From assembly GCA_017311315.1 (NCBI GenBank), contig CM029617.1, positions 12,551,075-12,615,074 of the forward strand: 64,000 nt of DNA. Direction: 5' to 3'. Below the pieces are notes generated by a model. It was not told the origin of the DNA. It searched no databases and was given only the letters and a program-made list of their open reading frames with translations. The translations under genes were made by a program, and so were the position numbers. This stretch comes from Dendrocalamus latiflorus (taxonomy: Eukaryota > Streptophyta > Magnoliopsida > Poales > Poaceae). This document shows positions 44,528-55,821 of the stretch, in pieces. The number at the start of each line of letters is the position of its first letter. The stretch's first letter is position 1.

Positions 44528-44542
44528 GTGTGTGTGTGTGTG
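44438..44542. repeat. (TA)n-(GT)n microsatellite
   Basis: About 43 TA units followed by eight GT units, between the left array and the TNP2 remnant. Confidence 0.97.
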
Positions 44543-44648
44543 ACAGAGAATTTTTACCATCCTTGGATAGGTACCAGGAGGTACCTGTACCTTGCCACCA
44601 AATTACATATAAATTCTTGGTACCTCGCACGATGATAATCTAGATTAG

Positions 44649-47600
44649 ATGCTACGCGATGCAGGAGAGAATTATAGTGAGAGAGAGCTTGATAAATTTG
44701 AGGGCTTGATTGAGGACTCGAAGAAACCTTTATTCCCAGGCTGCAAGCTCCAATACACAAGGTTGTCATCCATTCTTGAACTACTAAAATTGAAGACAAG
44801 CAATGGTTGGTCCAACAAGAGTTTCATAGTGTTGTTAGGTCTCCTAGCGAACATCTTTTTGGAGGGAAACGTGTTGTCGAGAACCACCTACCAAGTCAAG
44901 AAGGTTCTTTGTTCATTGCGAATGGAAGTAGAAAGAATACATGTATGTCCGAACGATTGTATCATCTACCGTATAGAGTATGCAAACTTACATATTTGTC
45001 CGGTATGCAAAGTATCCCGATTCCGATGACAGCGAGGGCATTGAGATGAAGCAAGCACCTCCTACTAAGGTGTTGTGGTATCTGCCTGTAATTCCTTATT
45101 TGAAGTGTTTATTTGTGAACTGAAAGGATGCAAGATTACCGTGTTAGCACTTGGAGGAGCGTAAGAAAGATGAAAACATGAGACACTCTAATGATTTTGC
45201 ATAGTGGAGGAGCATCGATATGATATTTGTAGACTTCAGTGTGGAACTGAGGAATATAATGTTTAGGTTGAGTACAGATGAAATGAATCCTTTTGGTAAC
45301 ATGAGTAGCTGATACAGCAGCTGGCCCATGAATGTATGCATGTACAACCTTCCTCCATGATTGTGTGTGAAGCAAAAGTACATATTGGTGTCACTACTTA
45401 TGCAAGGGCCGAAGCAACCTGAGAACGATATTGATGTGTACTTAGCACCATTGCTTGAATATCTTATGACACTGTGGAACGAAGGGAGTACAACTATGGG
45501 ATGTGGGCAAATGTGAGAATTTCACTCTGCAGACCATGTTGTTCTACACTATCAATGATTTTGATACCCTTGATAGCCTGTTGGGGTTGAGTACAAAAGG
45601 AGCCAAAACCTATCCACACTACTTTGATTATACCAATAGTGTGTGGTTGAATAACTCATGCAAAACTGTATACATGCATCACTGTAGGTTCCTACCAAGG
45701 TATCACCCATACCGTAAGATGAGGAAACAATTTGATAGAAAAATAGGACGACTTAGCTCTAAGGCCATTTAGCGGGAAAAAGATCTATGATATGGTTAAG
45801 GATATTGATATTGTGCTTAGAAAGAGACATAAATTAAGGACCCATCAGAAGAACATATGGAAGAAGATATCAATATTTTTGGGACTTGTCTTATTGGGAG
45901 AACTTAGAAGTTCACGATTACATTGACGTCATACACACAGAGAAGAATGTATGTGATAGTTTGATTGGTCTCTTATTAAACATTCATGACAAAACAATGG
46001 ATGGTGTCAATGCACGGCGTGACTTGGTCGCTATGAATATCAGGACCGAGTTAGCACTGACAAAGACTGATAAAGGCCAGATATACCTCCCCTCAGCTTG
46101 CCAAGAGAACTGAACTGTGCCAGTTGTAGGATCAAGAATAACCGACTAGAGGTGGAGTGAATAGGAGGTTCTAAAAAAATCATTGTTTCTAAAACAAATT
46201 TCAGCAAATTTAGAGCTAAGTAAGATTTATGTTGCAATTCAAAACCTAACAATTCAAGACAAACTCAATTCTAGAAAAGCTATGGCACCACAAGACAAAA
46301 CTCTACAAAATATATTTCTAGCACAACTAAATATGACAATCTCAATAATCTCAATTTACTAGAAATATAAATGCAAAAAGTAGAGACAAAGCAATAACCA
46401 AAAGATAGCATGGGATGTTTTGCCGTGATATCGAAGACTTACCGGTCTTCACACATCGAGGAAAGCCAAAGCATCTTGGACCGGCTCTACAAATTAAACA
46501 TTGCTCCTCGATTCCCCTAGTAGTTGTTCTTCCTCCGCTCCGGAGATGGAGAACACCGAACCACTCACAATATGGCGCCAGGCCTCTTCACAATCTTCTT
46601 GAAGAGATCACCGCACGTACTCCCGCCAAGCAGTCTAGGTATTGACAAACACCAAGAGTAAAGAACCACAATCTTTGCTTGATGGCAATCAAGTGCCAAG
46701 AATCAATCTAGAATGAATGCACCTGAATTTTGGCTCAACTACCTTAATTGAATGCAACAAGTGTGTATGAGGTGTGGAGAGTGTGTTCTAAGCTCAAAGA
46801 TGTTAAATAAGGTCTCTTGTACTTGTCCTTGAGCTGGTGGAGAGGTATTTATACTCTCCACCAACTGAATTCAACCGTTTGGGGGAAGATAAAAAAATCA
46901 GGATAATCAGAAGTACCGCCGTTGGAAGGCCAATACTATAGTAGTTGAATTTAATGCCTCTGAACTAGCAATTGAAATTGTGGTACGGTACTACTACCAT
47001 TGTAAGCGCGGTAGTTCCACTATATCGGTAGTTCCATTTTCTAGTACGGTACTGTCGTTTGTCTTGAGGTCCAAAAATGATCCTTTCTAGAAATAATGTA
47101 CCACCCATTCATTTCAGAACTTCCGGTTATGCGGTAATACTATTAGAGATATCCGATCATGCCGCGATACGGTAGTTCTGTCAAATAAACTCTAGTACTA
47201 CCATTTTCTAGGGTAGTAAACACACCCCAAAAGTACCCTTCTGGAATAAACATACCGCTAACTATGTTTCAGTCCGACCAGGGTGTAGTAGTACCGCACC
47301 ATCTTCTCGGTCATACCACTGTGTGACAGTACTACCAAGTAAATGTAGTACTACTGACTTTTCTGAAAAAACATAGTTGGCTTTCAAATTAAATTCTATG
47401 TGTATACATGATCCTAGATTGATCCAAATGGCACAAGAATATGCTATCAAGCTACTAGTCATGATCCTTCTTAATAGTACAACATCTAACCTAAAATCTG
47501 GTCTTCAATCCTTTTCTCCTAAGACCGCTAAATAAAAAGGGATTTTAGACTACTTATACCTTTTGTCTTAAACCATATTGATCTTCATGTTGACCTTTGG

Positions 47601-49078
47601 CATGCATCTCTATTCATCACCAGGACCAAACCTTTCAAACACTCAATAAACATATTAGTCCCATATTCATATATTGTTATTAATTACCAAAACAATTTTT
47701 GGGGGCCTAGATGCTTTCATCAGTGCTTGCATGATGTGAAAGTTTTGTTCAGTTACTCCGTCAGCATGAAAAAAAACTTGTTTCCATAAAAGATTTGAAA
47801 TTAATTTGCATGAAATCTCATGACTGTCATGTGCTAATGACATAATTACTTCCTGTTGAAATTAGAAATATTTTACCAAACAAGGTTCGAGTGACAATCA
47901 TGATGTTATGTTATTTCTTTAACGCAATTGCTCAGAAGGTCATGGACCCTGATGGACTAGATACTCTACAGGTCGAGGTGGTGACGACTCTATGTCATCT
48001 TGAGATGTATTTTGCTCTGTCATTTTTTGATATCATGGTTTATCTCATTGTCCACCTTGTGAAAGAGATAAAGATATTTGGTCCCATATTTCTATGTCAT
48101 AGGTAGTCCTTCATAATGTACATGGGAATTCTCAAGTCCAATTTATAGAATAGATCTCGGCTGGAGGGCAATATCATCAAAGGTTATGCAACCATAGAGG
48201 TCATTGAGTTTTATGTCGATTACATGGCTCAGGTCAAACCGATAGGTGTGCCTATATCTTATCACGAGGGGAGGCTAGAGGGTATCGACCATCGAAAGGA
48301 AAGCAATAACTATCGACTTGGATATGTACGCTCAAGCCCATTTCACGGGCAACACATGACTGAAGTGTCCTCATATATTGACAAGCACAAGAACATGCTA
48401 CTCCAAGAGAATCTAAGCCGGTCAGAGGTTTGGATCACAAGATAGCATAACTTTCGGTTCAGCGAATGATTGAAGGTGCGATTCACTGGGAGATCATGAA
48501 GTGATATGGTACAATAGTTGGCAAAAGGACAAAATTTACAATTGTGACATGGCAAGGATACGATATAAATGGATACACATTTTATAAAATAGATTAGGAT
48601 AGAAAAAGAATAGTCCAGAACTCAGGTGTCCGTATATATGTAATTCATGAGCAGTTCAGTACCGCTAGCCCAAGCTCTTACTACGGGCTTGTGAAGGAGA
48701 TTTGGGAGCTCAACTATGTACTTTTCAAGATCGCTCTATTTCGGTGCAATTGGGTCCAACTCCCATAGGGTTTAAAGGTCAACAAGTATGACATCACTAC
48801 TGTGGACCTCAAACGTGTAGGATATAAAAATGAATCATTCATACTCACGAGGCAAGTTATTCAAGTTGTTTATGTAACCGACCCAACAAATAAGAAGCGA
48901 CATGTAGTTCTTCATGGAAAAATAAATATTGTCAGAATTAAGAATGCCGTGATGAGGAAGAGTACAATAAATTTAACGAGTTGCCTCATTTCAGAGATGG
49001 CATTAGGCTCGAGGAAGAAACAAGCGATGAAGCTAGCTATATGTGTGTCAATCATCGTGAAGGGCTTTTTTAAAAGAA
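44649..49078 (+). pseudogene. CACTA TNP2 transposase, near full-length but broken
   Basis: The catalytic transposase of the element is recognisable in pieces: 44649-45029 (LELLKLKTSNGWSNKSF, CSLRMEVERIHVCPNDC), 45503-45772 (TINDFDTLDSLLGLSTKGAK, RFLPRYHPYRKMRKQFD), 45886-46113 (DVIHTEKNVCDSLIGLLLNI, MNIRTELA), then after the solo LTR 47760-48160 (YFFNAIAQKVMDPDGLDTLQ, then EMYFALSFFDIMVYLIVHLV, DUF4218-like) and 48224-49078 (LKRVGYKNESFILTRQVIQV, DUF4216-like, ending HREGLF-stop). Many stops and frameshifts are present. The N-terminal transposase-associated domain seen at 13463-13240 was not found here. Together the two copies cover most of the family protein. Confidence 0.88.
46125..47719 (-). 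mobile_element. solo LTR inserted in the TNP2 pseudogene
   Basis: The 1,595-bp segment runs TGTAGGATCAAG to ATGCTTTCA, i.e. TG...CA. It splits the TNP2 coding sequence between LPSAC and QCLHDVKV. Flanks ccagt (46120-46124) and tcagt (47720-47724) look like a 5-bp TSD with one mismatch. No internal region or second LTR is present, as left by LTR-LTR recombination. Repeated ggtagtaccgc motifs relate it to unit A (39888-42403). Confidence 0.8.
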
Positions 49079-49208
49079 AATAGCCAAGTGGAATGATTCC
49101 AATGTAATTAAGAAACTCAACATATAATTAAGAAATCATTCCATTACAATCGATTCAGTAATTAAGAAATAATTCCATCTGTGATTGTATCTGCTTGCTT
49201 GTCTTTAG

Positions 49209-49239
49209 AGGGCATGGCTAGCATTTTCTAGGGCTAGCC
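49209..49239 (+). promoter_or_regulatory. conserved CACTA 3' block after TNP2
   Basis: AGGGCATGGCTAGC...GGCTAGCC, preceded by ctgcttgcttgtctttag, lies 131 bp after the TNP2 stop codon. It is the same block that ends the second gene at 59142-59172. Confidence 0.8.
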
Positions 49240-49264
49240 GAAAAATGGGATATGTTGTAGCTAT

Positions 49265-49514
49265 AGAAGGAACTACCATAGGCGGTTTAGTGGCATAAAC
49301 AGTCTATGATATATTTATCACAGACAATTCCATAATAGAACCATTTATGATATGTACCACATCATAGACTGTTCCATAATATAACCGTCTATGATGTGGT
49401 AGTTTATCATAGATGGTTCTATTATGGAACTGTCTATGATATTAATATCACACATGGTTCTTTAATAGAACTGTCTACGATAGTTCCTTCTATAAGTAGG
49501 GCCCGCTAGGGTTT
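49265..49514 (+). promoter_or_regulatory. internal CACTA array, TATA box and leader start of the second gene
   Basis: 49265-49485 has about seven degenerate ATCACAGACGGTT pairs. A TATAAG box follows at 49491-49496 and CTAGGGTTT at 49506-49514, then a C-rich leader (49515-49618) that resumes after the nested retrotransposon at about 54876. The arrangement equals that at 12402-12196 in the inner element. Confidence 0.75.
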
Positions 49515-49618
49515 GCACCCTTACTCCACACTCGCATGCCCCTGTCGCCCGTTCGCCGTCTCCGTAAGTGTTGCCTCCTCCCCAACCACAACAACGTCTT
49601 CACCACTGGCATCCTTGG

Positions 49619-50640
49619 TGATGCAGATATGCATATGTCTTGCACTTTTCGGTTAAATATATTATTTGACAGGAAAGAATTGTTGAGCCGCATTAAATAT
49701 TATCAGGTGAATTTGTTCCTAAGTAAAATAAATTTTAACATATATAAGAACTGGTAACTATCTAATGCTAGTATTTTAATTATTTTTAGATTTATGTGTG
49801 AGAAGATTTTGGGACCCGAAAAGAACCAACTCGATTATTGTTTTCTCGGTTTGCTTTGCTTCATTTTGTTCCTCTCGAGGTGAAGCTAGGCGAGCAGAGA
49901 GCAGTGCCTGCTCTCTCTTGCTTCCTGCATGCATGCTTCATACGGGATTAAAGCAATGGAAAGATTTATCTAGCCAATACATGCATGGACATGATAGAGA
50001 CACTACTATTCCAAACACAAAAATCATGCACAACACATGAAGTCCCTCTTCTAGTTGATGCACTACGTGGCCAACGAGACAAAGGAAAAAGAAAAATGAA
50101 ATATATGCATGCATGTGCGAGACTACAAGAAGATATTCCAAGTCACAACTCCTTTTTTGACTGAATGAGTCATCATGATTTTTTTTTCTTTGGCTCGGTC
50201 AAGTTGTTGAGTTTGTATGGACGACTTGTTGAGTCCGTCTCGGATGGGAGTCAGTTTTTCTTTAGCCGAGAAAACTTTTCGAGTGGACCTTAAAGGTACT
50301 ACTGCGTGCGTGAGTAGAGAGGGTCCACCTCAGAAATCAATCTACTATTTTTTTTCAGAGAGCCATGCGCTTATTCCTCCTAGGATTTGACATATGATTG
50401 CAAGCTAGAGTGGAATCGGGCGTTCTTCCCCGTTATTCTTTTGTTCCTTATGATTGACTGGAGCGACGACGCGTCTACTTGGTAGTCGGGTAGATGGGAT
50501 CACGAGCATGTGGTTGGACGAATTCTTTTGTCGTAGGTTGCTGTTCTAACAGTAGTTGGTGCCATCGATTCGTCAGGTTGCACAGATCCAAACTATCTTC
50601 ATCGATCCTACGCCGTGAAGATCGAGCAATCCCCGCATCA
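49619..50640 (+). repeat. 5' LTR of the nested retrotransposon
   Basis: 1,022 bp, near-identical to the 3' LTR. It lacks a 27-bp segment (gtgggcacatcatgcagaca...) and a 16-bp segment (about tgtgcatgcgtgagcg) present in the 3' copy. Confidence 0.93.
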
Positions 50641-50643
50641 TCT

Positions 50644-50655
50644 TGGTATCAGAGC
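50644..50655 (+). other. primer-binding site, initiator-Met tRNA
   Basis: TGGTATCAGAGC lies three bases after the 5' LTR, the same primer sequence as in the copia element at 3732-3743. Confidence 0.9.
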
Positions 50656-51790
50656 GCGGTTGACACGATAGGATCAATTTACCCGTAGTTAGATTTTTTC
50701 CTATACACAAAAAGCCAAAAAAATCTAAACCCTAGTTTTTGCATCTGTTATTTTTTCGTGAGTTTTGTAAAGTTTTTATCCATTAGAATTTTGTTTAGGT
50801 GCTGATCGTCGTGTTCCTTTACGTCGCTTGATCATTGTGTTATTTCCTTTGTTTTGCTTAAAAACAAAAAAATTTCCCGATTGCTATAGTACCATGAACA
50901 GTTATCTGCTACAGTACCATGCACAGTAATCCGCGGCAATGTCACATCGATTCGCTACAGTACCGTGAACAATATCTGCTACAGTGCCGTAACCAATACT
51001 GCTACAGTACTTCAAAAAAATCTGTTCAACTTTGAGACTAGCCTTTAATAATTGCATTAAGGGCTGCTCTTGGTATTAATCTATATTTGCTGAAATTTTA
51101 AATATTTGTGCAAAGAAACGCTAAACCTTAGTGCCAACCAACAAGTAAAAAAAAAAGGCCGCCGACATAAAGAAAAAGCCTCGGGGAAAAAAGTGAGCTT
51201 TGGTTTAATTGGGGTAGCTAATTCTAATATATAATTTCAGCTAGTGTATTTAATTCCTTTGAGCAATGTTGTGCCCTTACATTCATATTATTGCAATTGA
51301 CTAGTGTCTTTCCTAATACTTGGTGCAAAACGAGCTATTTAATTCTCAATTTTAGATCGCTTCTATTTAGCTCATTCCTTTGTTGCATCGAGTCACATTG
51401 ATCTTTGCGTGTGCGTTCATACACTTCACTTAAATCTTTTGGATCAGTACTTAGGCAAAATATTCTAGCTTAGACTATTACTTAACTTAACAACATCAAG
51501 AATTTCAGATTGCATAGGTTGATGTTTTCCCTCCATGATCCACATATAAGCCATTGTTATGACAGTACTTGTGCAATTGAATTCGCTTAATCTATCACCA
51601 TGTGTTGTCTGCCGTCACCAAAGTACGTGCAGCTCTTCAATTCCATCAAGGACGCATAAGAACTTCGGTTAGTAAGAGAAGGTGAGGTTGAGTGAATTCC
51701 ACAAATAAAACTTTCCATATCCACATACATAGCTTGTCTTGTTGTTTGCACTAACCTGGCAGGGAAAGAAGGAAGAACAATGGCAGGATA
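50656..51790. other. untranslated leader of the nested retrotransposon
   Basis: It contains a cluster of gctacagtacc(gtg/atg)aaca repeats at 50888-51010 and otherwise AT-rich noncoding DNA up to the gag frame. Confidence 0.6.
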
Positions 51791-52507
51791 TTGAACATTT
51801 CGTTCCTCATGGTACGACTCTCGATACTTGTATTTCCATTCTATGGAAGTACATATCCGGAGGAGTATCTTGAATGGGTGGGACAACTCGAACATGACCT
51901 CAAGTTTCAGAAGCTGTCCGAAGCCAAGAAAGTGACACAAGCCACCTTAGAGTTTGAAAGTTACGCATGCACTTGGTGGAAGCGATATCCTGAGAAGCAA
52001 TATGTCACTACTTGGGAAGAATTGAAGCAGGTCATGAGAAATAAATTTGTGCCATATGAGTATGAGATAGAGTTACTTCATCATATGAAGAGCATTTACC
52101 AAGGATGTCGATCTATCCAATCTTATTATGATGAGCTGGATTATGTTATGTATCGTGCCAATATCACAGAGGCATGTGCAAAGAGAGCTTACTTCAAAAG
52201 AGGTTTGAATTTTGAGATCGCTGCTACTGTTCGTTTGAAATATGATGGTAGTATGCAGGATCTTGTGAATTATGCTATAGAGCAGGAGAAGAGAATTAAG
52301 GAGAGGCGTACACCACGTTTGAACCTAAGTCCACACTTCAGTTCGTGTGCCTTTACCAGTGCGTCACATGAAAAGACGACCGAGCATGAGACTTTCCCTT
52401 CAATCAAGGCGTCATATAGTGCTGCCCCATTGCTACATGAGGAGATCGTGGTTGATGGTAATTGTGCCTTTGCTGGCCCACAATCTATAAAAGATGAGAT
52501 GCTTTAA
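51791..52507 (+). CDS. retrotransposon gag (capsid) protein
   Basis: The frame encodes a Retrotrans_gag-type capsid: FYGSTYPEEYLEWVGQLEHD, then FESYACTWWKRYPEK, TWEELKQVMRNKFVPYEYE and KSIYQGCRSIQSYYDELDY. This is the plant gypsy gag pattern with conserved W and Y residues. It is 238 residues with no zinc knuckle; the frame stops after GPQSIKDEML. It is the only recognisable protein of this element. The true start may be upstream, since homology begins right at FYGSTYPEEY, about residue 17. Confidence 0.8.
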   Translation: MNISFLMVRLSILVFPFYGSTYPEEYLEWVGQLEHDLKFQKLSEAKKVTQATLEFESYACTWWKRYPEKQYVTTWEELKQVMRNKFVPYEYEIELLHHMKSIYQGCRSIQSYYDELDYVMYRANITEACAKRAYFKRGLNFEIAATVRLKYDGSMQDLVNYAIEQEKRIKERRTPRLNLSPHFSSCAFTSASHEKTTEHETFPSIKASYSAAPLLHEEIVVDGNCAFAGPQSIKDEML

Positions 52508-52544
52508 AACCCATGTAAGGATAAGAGCCACATAGCCAAATTGA

Positions 52545-52982
52545 GTGGGAGTGATAAAAAGAGTGAGTTGTGTGATTCCACTACATGTGAGATTGAGAGC
52601 ATCCAAATTGAGAGTGAGAGATATACACAAAAAGAAAAGTGAAGTAGATGATAGACAAAGTAAGGTTGATTATGAAACTAACATATTAATATCTACTTCT
52701 AGTGTTGTTTCTCACATTGTGCATGTTGACATTAAAGAAGAGGAGTCGAATGTTCCACAACCGGTATCACTAGAGAAAACCGATGAGAAGATAACCACAG
52801 TTGAAGATGAAGTACTTACTGCCCCGTTGTTACATCATGATAATTTGATACCTACAACACCTACATCAACTGAAGAGAATGATAAAGGTAACCATATTGG
52901 TGCTGAATTTAATTGGAAAACAGTGAGTAATTGTGAGAATTCACGTGTTCAATCAAAAATTCTATGTTCTGAAATTTCTTAG
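52545..52982 (+). other. acidic, unassigned frame after gag
   Basis: A 145-residue frame rich in Glu, Thr and Asn (EEESNVPQPVSLEKTDEKIT) sits between gag and the last frame. It resembles a spacer region. No domain is recognised and translation is uncertain. Confidence 0.35.
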
Positions 52983-53063
52983 GTCAATTTACATAATGTG
53001 GAATTAATTACTCATAAGGAAGTTCTTACTCGAATATCTTCTAGTGATTCTTTCTAATATATC

Positions 53064-53806
53064 ATGTTCGATGATCCTAAAGAGCTATCTAGTGTGATTC
53101 AGACAGTTGCTGAAATTTCATGTTTAAAATCACTAGTTAGTACATATGCCTACACCTATAAGTTCAATTTGATAGGAGATTATGGTGTAGATAACAAGTT
53201 CTATATTTGTCGAATATACATTACATGTGATGAGCTTGCTGAATTAAAATTGCTTGGTTTGGATAAACAATCTTTTATACTATGTCATGATCACAATGAG
53301 ATGAGTTCAAATGTTAGTACTTGCTATTTAGAAAGATTTCTTAAACCTACTTATTCATTCTTTGCTGGACAATCATGTACAAATAATCAAAGTAGCGCAG
53401 TTGAAACATGGAAAACAAAAAAAAATTCTCCCCCATATTTGAACAATTTGAACGGGTTTTGTTTTTTTGATATCTTGTCTATGTTCTTAGAAAAGTCGAA
53501 GACGACTTTTTCTCATGGGAGGGAGAATGATGTGAATGGCAATATTCCAATATATATATCTTATGGCTACTATTGTACTAAATGGTTTGTACAAAACAAT
53601 AAGAATGACGCAATAATAGATTCATACATATACCATATATATGTGTTGTTCTTTCTGTTTATTACGCCTTCAAGTAATCATAATGTGCTAAATGGAATGG
53701 GTGTAAATGACAAATATATATACCATGCATACATGATGTATCCTTTGTTTAGTGCAATTTCAGGCAATCAAAAGCTGAGGACGGCTTTTCTTGAAGAAGG
53801 GGAGAA
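53064..53806 (+). other. unassigned open frame next to the 3' LTR
   Basis: A frame of about 248 codons runs to the polypurine tract and on into the LTR (to 53945). The first third has KFYICRIYITCDELAELKLL. The last third is a diverged internal repeat (DSYIYHIYVLFFLFITPSSN then NDKYIYHAYMMYPLFSAISG), probably a by-product of tandem DNA duplication. I recognise no family. Confidence 0.4.
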
Positions 53807-54870
53807 TGATGCGAATATGCATATGTCTTGCACTTTTCAGTTAAATATATTATTTGACTGGAAAGAATTGTTGAGCCGCATTAAATATTATCAGGTGAAT
53901 TTGTTCCTAAGTAAAATAAATTTTAACTTATATAAGAACTGGTAACTATCTAATGCTAGTATTTTAATTATTTTTAGGTTTATGTGTGAGAAGATTTTGG
54001 GACCTGAAAAGAACCAACTCGATTATTGTTTTCTCTGTTTGCTTTGCTTCATTTTGTTCCTCTCGAGGTGGGCACATCATGCAGACAATATAGAGCTGAA
54101 GCTAGGCGAGCAGAGAGTGCCTGCTCTCTCTTGCTTCCTGCATGCATGCTTCATACAGGATTAAAGCAATGGAAAGATTTATCTAGCCAATACATGCATG
54201 GACGTGAGAGAGACACTACCATTCCAAACGCAAAAATCATGCACAACACATGAAGTCCCACTTCTAGTTGATGCACTACGTGGCCAATGAGACAAAGGAA
54301 AAAGAAAAACGAAATATATGCATGCATGTGCGAGACTACAAGAAGAGATTCCAAGTCACAACTCCTTTTTTTACTGAACGAGTCATCATGATTTTTCTTT
54401 TATTTGTGCATGCGTGAGCGTTGGCTCGGTCGAGTTGTTGAGTTTGTATGGACGACTCGTTGAGTCCATCTCGAATGGGAGTCGTTTTTCTTCGGCCAAG
54501 AAAACTTTTTGAGTGGACCTTAAAGGTACTACTGCGTGCGTGAGTAGAGAGGGACCACCTCAGAAATCAATGTACTATTTTTTTAGAGAGCCATGCGCTT
54601 ATTCCTCCTAGGGTTTGGTATATGATTGCAACCTTGAGGGGAATTAGGCGTTCTTCCCCGTCGTTCTTATAATTCCTTGTGATTGGCTGGAGCGACAATG
54701 CGTCTACTTGGTGCTCGGGTAGACGGGATCACGAGCGTGTGGTTGGGCGAATTCTTTTGTCGCAGGTTACTGTTCTAACAGTGGTTGGCGCCATCGATTC
54801 GTCAGGCTGCACAAATCCAAACTATCTTCATCGATCCTACGCCGTGAAGATCGGGCAATCCCCCGCATCA
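53807..54870 (+). repeat. 3' LTR of the nested retrotransposon
   Basis: 1,064 bp, partner of 49619-50640. It carries the extra 27-bp and 16-bp segments and a modest number of substitutions. Confidence 0.93.
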
Positions 54871-55360
54871 CTCGGTCTCTTCTTCCCCAACCATAATGAC
54901 ATCTTCACTGACTTCCTCTACTGGTATTACTCCCCATCAGTATGTGAGTTAGCTGTTTGTCCATGTGTTTGTGAGTTTGCAATGAGTAGTTTGTCTATGT
55001 CCTAGGAATTTGATCTAGGGTTTTGCCCAATCGAACGAACCCTGGAAATTATCTCGTTAGTCAAGTAAAAAAGGGTTTGCACTATTAAATTTGTGGAGCT
55101 TGATTTTAATTGTGCAAATTAATCTTGTATCTACTAGACCAGTTACAATTGGTGCTGAAAAGTGATTTAGCAACCGAAACCCTGTCTCATTAGTGAGAGT
55201 ACACATTTAAACTGATTCTTTTGAAATTGATGCAAAGATGAAAGCTTTAAGGGAAGATTAGGTTAGCATATATCCTTCCAAAGAGTGATGTTTAACAAAA
55301 TACCATCCTAGTCATTGTCGACTATCTAGTACCATCACAAAGGCTAAAGTTAGAGTAGTA

Positions 55361-55497
55361 GTTGTACAAGAGAAATATTAAAGCATTGTACACTTGGGTT
55401 TCAAGGGGCATGAAGCAAATCACACAATGTGTGTGATTTGCTTCATGCCCCTTGAAACCTAAGTGTACTATGCTTTAATGTTCCTCTTATAGTTGTT
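55361..55497. other. fold-back with arms of about 66 bp
   Basis: The left arm (55361-55425) and right arm (55429-55497) are inverse copies with few mismatches around a centre of about three bases. The inner 35 bp (acacttgggtttcaaggggc, then atgaagcaaatcacaca) is almost perfect. It lies in the leader/intron region of the CACTA second gene. Confidence 0.92.
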
Positions 55498-55821
55498 AAG
55501 AAATACCAACATGAGTAGCCTGACTACTTTTCAAAAGAATTTGTAGATAATTAGTTATCTTTATGATGTCTTGACATATATTATTGCTACAAGATCTATT
55601 TGGAATGGCATGTTAGTGTTGCAAAGAGACCTTGTAGAAAGAATATACACTAAAACGAGAAAAAGAGAACCAATTGTCCACAAATTCTTCCAAAAACTAC
55701 TTAGACTGCTCATGTTCTTATTTCTTAACAACTACATCAAGAACATCAAAGTACATAAAAACAACTATATACTAATGTTTATGCTCACATCTCACTATAA
55801 TTAGTTTTTTTTGTAAGAGAG

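Larger units (their letters stand above)
49619..54870 (+). mobile_element. gag-only LTR retrotransposon nested in the CACTA leader
   Basis: Two LTRs (49619-50640 and 53807-54870) both start TGATGC and end CCCGCATCA. A primer-binding site TGGTATCAGAGC follows the first (50644-50655), and a polypurine tract GAAGAAGGGGAGAA precedes the second (53793-53806). Flanks cttgg (49614-49618) and ctcgg (54871-54875) are a probable TSD with one change. The 3.2-kb interior has a gag frame and unassigned frames but no protease, integrase or reverse transcriptase, so it would depend on another element's enzymes. Confidence 0.93.
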
